From a bacterium (GTDB lineage Bacteria; Armatimonadota; Chthonomonadetes; Chthonomonadales; Chthonomonadaceae), in the NCBI GenBank assembly GCA_021805405.1, contig JAJZFK010000019.1:1-9337 (forward strand): DNA of 9,337 nt, given 5' to 3'. A model generated the notes under the pieces. That model saw only the letters and a program-made list of their open reading frames with translations. It did no database searches and was not told where the DNA came from. A program made the translations under genes and the position numbers. The stretch's first letter is position 1. Each line of letters opens with the position of its first letter. Shown here piece after piece: positions 6,511 to 9,337 of this stretch.

Positions 6511-7782
6511 ATGACCTTGAGTAACCGTGACCTGCAGTATTTTTTTGCTGGCGCACTTCATGAGCCCGGCGACGCAATTTCGTACTACGTTACCCAACGT
6601 TTGCAGGAGTTCTTCCCAGACAAAATCGTCTACCATACCGATGAGGGTGAGTTTGAACTTGAGAAGTTCCTGAAGGCGAAGCAGTGCGTGGGTACTATGC
6701 GAGCTACTCCCATGCCGCAACGTAATGCGGTGTGGAGTGGTGTAGAGATTCCTACCCGTCTTATTGTGGAGGACGCCTGGTTTGAGGTTGACTGGGAGGG
6801 CTCTCACTACGAGGTAGTTATGCTCTATCATACGCGTGAAAATAGCTACCACGCCTGGATTGTGGCCGATACTGAGGACGTAGCAGAGGCGCTGTTCCGT
6901 CGGGTGTGTGCGTGGGAAACAGAAGTGCACGGTGAGATTGTAGTTTATGAAAATGGAAGTTGGGCAAAGAGCGAGCAGATGTTCCAGTCCATACGCTCTA
7001 CAACATTTGAGAATCTTGTGCTTCCCGAAGGCATGAAAGAGGCATTGCAGAACGATTTCGCCTCGTTTTTCGGTTCACAGGAGTTGTATGACAAGTACGG
7101 CGTGCCGTGGAAGCGTGGTGTTCTCCTGGTGGGCCCTCCTGGTAACGGTAAGACGCACACTATAAAGGCTCTTGTAAACTGGCTGGAGAAACCCTGCCTT
7201 TATGTGAAGAGTTTCAAATCCTCGCGGTTTCGTACTACGCAAGAGAGCATACGTTCTGTTTTTGCAAGAGCCAGGCGTACCACTCCGTGCATTCTGGTAC
7301 TGGAGGACTTAGACTCACTTGTGGACAATGACAATCGGTCGTTCCTGCTCAACGAGCTTGATGGTTTCGCCAACAACCGTGGAATACTTGTTGTCGCTAC
7401 CACTAACCATCCTGAAAAGCTAGACCCCGCCATTACCGAGCGGCCAAGCAGGTTCGATCGTAAATACCTCTTTGCACCGCCCGCACCACCAGAAAGAAAG
7501 GCGTACCTTGAAAGCTGGAACAGTGTGCTGGAAGCTGGTATGCACATTACCGATGAGCATTTAGCAGCGGTTACGGATGCCACTGAAGGTTTTTCGTTTG
7601 CCTATCTTAAGGAGCTTGTACTCTCCTCGATGATTCAGTGGATCGCTACTCATAAACCTGGAGGAATGCAGGTGGAGCTTCTTCAGCAGGCAGCCACCCT
7701 TCGCGAACAGATGACGCAGGGAGTACCGGCATCTGCAGAGCCTGGACTCTCTGCAGATATTGATATCGAAGACGAGGACTAG
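6511..7782 (+). CDS. Soluble AAA+ ATPase with BCS1-like Walker B, N-terminal domain unassigned
   Basis: 423 residues. The N-terminal ~170 residues form a domain I do not recognise, rich in aromatic and acidic residues (FFAGALHEPGDAISYY, DAWFEVDWEGSHYEVVMLYH). A linker with FENLVLPEGMKEALQND leads to one AAA module: Walker A GPPGNGKT (208-215), Walker B ILVLEDLD with Glu265-Asp266, sensor 1 Asn299 in ATTNHPEKLD, and Arg311, Arg314 and Arg317 in ERPSRFDR as arginine-finger candidates. The ED order instead of DE resembles BCS1-type ATPases, but there is no membrane segment. The C terminus is an acidic tail (DIDIEDED). Such proteins usually form hexamers that remodel or unfold a protein partner. 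Being placed between two glycosyltransferases, it may assemble or regulate them, which is inference. ATG 6511 directly follows an in-frame TAG, so it cannot start earlier; the upstream GGAA is a weak binding site. Confidence 0.9.
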   Translation: MTLSNRDLQYFFAGALHEPGDAISYYVTQRLQEFFPDKIVYHTDEGEFELEKFLKAKQCVGTMRATPMPQRNAVWSGVEIPTRLIVEDAWFEVDWEGSHYEVVMLYHTRENSYHAWIVADTEDVAEALFRRVCAWETEVHGEIVVYENGSWAKSEQMFQSIRSTTFENLVLPEGMKEALQNDFASFFGSQELYDKYGVPWKRGVLLVGPPGNGKTHTIKALVNWLEKPCLYVKSFKSSRFRTTQESIRSVFARARRTTPCILVLEDLDSLVDNDNRSFLLNELDGFANNRGILVVATTNHPEKLDPAITERPSRFDRKYLFAPPAPPERKAYLESWNSVLEAGMHITDEHLAAVTDATEGFSFAYLKELVLSSMIQWIATHKPGGMQVELLQQAATLREQMTQGVPASAEPGLSADIDIEDED

Positions 7783-7793
7783 CGGGTCGATCT

Positions 7794-8948
7794 ATGCCAC
7801 ATGTCGTGATAGATGGAAGAGCCCTGTGCGGCCCGTTTACTGGCGATAGGACCTACTGGCGGGGGCTGCTAGCGGGCTTGCGGAGAGCAGCCCCTGCCTA
7901 TACATTTACAGTGGTAACGAGGGAACCTACTGGCGAAGATTGTGCGCACCTGCGTGAGCATCTCGACTTTAGGGTGGTAACCGCACCCAACGACAGGATC
8001 TGGACGTTTAGGGCGCTTCCAGCTGCAGCGCGAGCACTGGGTGCAGACCTTGTGCACACGCAGTACACTGCACCTCCTCCCTTCCTTTGCCGCTGCCCAG
8101 TCGTCACAACTGTGCACGATATATCCTTTCACCTCTATCCACAGTGGTTTCCCCGCTACCACCGAACTCTTATGAACTTAACCGTACCACTCACTATGCG
8201 ATTTTCGACAGCAGTGATTACCGTTTCATCCAGCTCACGTCGCGATATTCTTAAGAGCTACCACCTGCCGGAAGATAAGGTTATCGCCGTAGAAAACGGC
8301 ATTGACATCAGTTACCGTCCACCTCGAAACGATCTGGAGAAGGCGAGCGACAATGAATTTGCGCGCCAACATTATGGAATTACGTCACGGTTCATATTGG
8401 CTGTGGGAGTGCTTCAACCTCGCAAAAACCTGGCGGTCCTCGCAGAAGCGTTTGGGGAATTATGCGCCCGTGGCGATGATGAGACGGTACTCGCATTCAC
8501 TGGCAAGGCCGGATGGGCTACGGGGCGTGACGATTTAAGGCGCGTGGCTGCTGCCCACGGCGGTGAGAGTGCTGCATCCCGGGTGATCTTTACAGGATAT
8601 GTTCCGGATCATGCTCTGGAACGGCTTTTCAGGGCGTGCGCGGTATTTGCTTACCCGTCGTTATTCGAGGGCTTTGGCCTACCGCCATTAGAAGCCATGG
8701 CGAGTGGCGCTCCAACGCTCTCCGCAGATGCGCCAGCCATGAATGAACTCCTGCAAGAGGGAGCCATACTCATTTCACCACACTCCAGTTCAGCCTGGGC
8801 CGACAGCATTCAGCAGGTGTTGCAGGATAATAAGCTAGCAGAGAGGCTAACGCAAGCGGGGCCGCCAGTGGCAGCGCGATTCACCTGGGAGCGTGCAGCG
8901 CGTGAGACGGTTGACGTTTACGCCCAGGCGCTAAGGAATAACCAATAG
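7794..8948 (+). CDS. GT4-family glycosyltransferase with intact EX7E
   Basis: 384 residues, GT-B fold, retaining type. The N-terminal domain begins with VVIDGRALCGPFTGDRTYWRGLL, the glycine-rich loop of the family, and has LVHTQYTAPP and VTTVHDISFHLYPQWFP. VITVSSSSRRDI and VENGID mark the domain junction. The donor domain has GVLQPRKNLAVLAEAF (Arg210, Lys211 for the phosphates), VIFTGYVPD and YPSLFEGFGLPPLEAMASG, in which Glu292 and Glu300 form the EX7E motif. The layout resembles mannosyl- or other hexosyltransferases of cell-surface glycan pathways; the sugar cannot be deduced. ATG 7794 starts 11 bases after the AAA gene's stop. No clear ribosome binding site is seen within 10 bases (GAGGA at 7774-7778 is far), so translational coupling is likely. 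It shares family and exact length with the glycosyltransferase at 5337 but differs in motifs, so it is a separate subfamily, not a recent duplicate. Confidence 0.93.
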   Translation: MPHVVIDGRALCGPFTGDRTYWRGLLAGLRRAAPAYTFTVVTREPTGEDCAHLREHLDFRVVTAPNDRIWTFRALPAAARALGADLVHTQYTAPPPFLCRCPVVTTVHDISFHLYPQWFPRYHRTLMNLTVPLTMRFSTAVITVSSSSRRDILKSYHLPEDKVIAVENGIDISYRPPRNDLEKASDNEFARQHYGITSRFILAVGVLQPRKNLAVLAEAFGELCARGDDETVLAFTGKAGWATGRDDLRRVAAAHGGESAASRVIFTGYVPDHALERLFRACAVFAYPSLFEGFGLPPLEAMASGAPTLSADAPAMNELLQEGAILISPHSSSAWADSIQQVLQDNKLAERLTQAGPPVAARFTWERAARETVDVYAQALRNNQ

Positions 8949-8968
8949 GGAGCGGTCCTATAGAGGAA

Positions 8969-8980
8969 ATTGGTACCAAT
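8969..8980. repeat. Perfect 12-bp palindrome
   Basis: ATTGGTACCAAT is its own reverse complement and lies 20 bases after the last glycosyltransferase stop, about 90 bases before the -35 of the rRNA promoter. It could be a binding site for a dimeric regulator, or chance. Confidence 0.35.
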
Positions 8981-9069
8981 CGGACTTTTCGACGTCGCCC
9001 GCGGTAATGGCACCTTTGTCGCCCGAACTCCTGCATATCCTCCGTTTCAAAACAAAAGGCATTTCTTCC

Positions 9070-9098
9070 TTGACAACGGAGTAAAGCTGGAGTACACT
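9070..9098 (+). promoter_or_regulatory. Sigma70-type promoter of the rRNA operon
   Basis: A perfect TTGACA (9070-9075) is followed after exactly 17 bases by TACACT (9093-9098, 4 of 6 to TATAAT). Transcription would start near 9105, giving a leader of about 195 bases before 16S rRNA. The distance and the consensus -35 fit a ribosomal RNA promoter. No second promoter of similar quality was seen between here and the 16S start. Confidence 0.7.
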
Positions 9099-9193
9099 AC
9101 TTCTTGCGCCGGAGCCATCCACCGAGATCGGCTCGATGAACATTTAAAATTTGAACGTGTGACAATTTGTGTGGGTTCTGCAATTTACATTAG

Positions 9194-9251
9194 TTGTCTT
9201 GTGTGCCAATTAACTTGTGAGTCAGGTTTACAAAACAAACAAGTAAGACAA
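9194..9251 (+). other. Hairpin in the 16S rRNA leader
   Basis: TTGTCTT (9194-9200) pairs with AAGACAA (9245-9251), and inside it ACTTGT (9213-9218) pairs with ACAAGT (9239-9244), with a 12-base bulge on the left and a 20-base loop. The arms lie between the promoter and the mature 16S end, where leader structures for antitermination or processing are common. The octamer GTGCCAAT occurs at 9203-9210 and again at 9253-9260, just outside the stem. I could not identify a clear boxA. Confidence 0.4.
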
Positions 9252-9299
9252 AGTGCCAATGATATTGATGCGTTGGTATTTTTAAAATCTATCAATTTA

Positions 9300-9337
<38 letters not shown>

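Larger units (their letters stand above)
8949..9299. other. Intergenic region between the operon and 16S rRNA
   Basis: It holds a short hairpin at the stop codon (ATAGG at 8945-8949 with CCTAT at 8957-8961, no T-run), a palindrome (8969-8980), a strong promoter (9070-9098) and the rRNA leader. A 61-codon minus-strand frame (8958-9143) runs across the promoter and has no known motif, so I do not call it. No clear intrinsic terminator for the operon is visible. Confidence 0.6.

Noticed and set aside
6352..6930. 192-codon open frame on the minus strand across the glycosyltransferase and AAA genes
   Set aside because: It lies fully opposite two well-supported genes, crosses their boundary and shows no family motif.
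8958..9143. 61-codon minus-strand frame before the rRNA gene
   Set aside because: It runs across the strong rRNA promoter, has no clear ribosome binding site and matches nothing I recognise.

Overview
This window looks like a bacterial chromosome segment of moderate GC (roughly 50-55% by eye). It carries six complete protein genes plus one regulator gene with an ambiguous start, all on the + strand, and ends in the first ~38 bases of a 16S rRNA gene. The 16S fragment is too short for firm placement. Its conserved start followed by GGATGAACGCT, the moderate GC and the loose gene spacing would fit Chloroflexota (for example Ktedonobacteria) among other phyla. That placement is a low-confidence inference.

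Left part (1-2570): after about 445 bases without a recognisable gene comes an AraC-family transcription regulator of the AraC_N (YqhC-like) type (446-1414). It is followed by an atypical short-chain dehydrogenase/reductase, an NAD(P)-dependent epimerase-like protein (1674-2570). Regulators of this kind often sit beside the oxidoreductase they control. The 259-base gap between the two has a TATAAT box with a poor -35 and an 11-bp-period direct repeat over the -35 region, as expected for an activator-dependent promoter.

Middle (2571-3559): almost 1 kb without a convincing gene. It holds a 16-bp near-perfect stem-loop just after the reductase, a perfect 11-bp palindrome near a TATAAT box, and a chain of inverted repeats that could fold as a structured leader in front of the next operon.

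Right part (3560-8948): a tight five-gene unit on the + strand with gaps of 2, -1, 19 and 11 bases. It encodes a polytopic membrane protein, a PfkB-family (ribokinase-like) sugar kinase, a GT4 glycosyltransferase whose EX7E motif is replaced, a soluble AAA+ ATPase with BCS1-like Walker B order, and a second GT4 glycosyltransferase with intact EX7E. The arrangement suggests a glycan or glycoconjugate pathway with a dedicated remodelling ATPase and membrane component. The product and the role of the ATPase cannot be read from sequence.

End (8949-9337): an intergenic region with a strong sigma70-type promoter (TTGACA-N17-TACACT), a roughly 195-base rRNA leader with an imperfect hairpin, and the 5' end of 16S rRNA.
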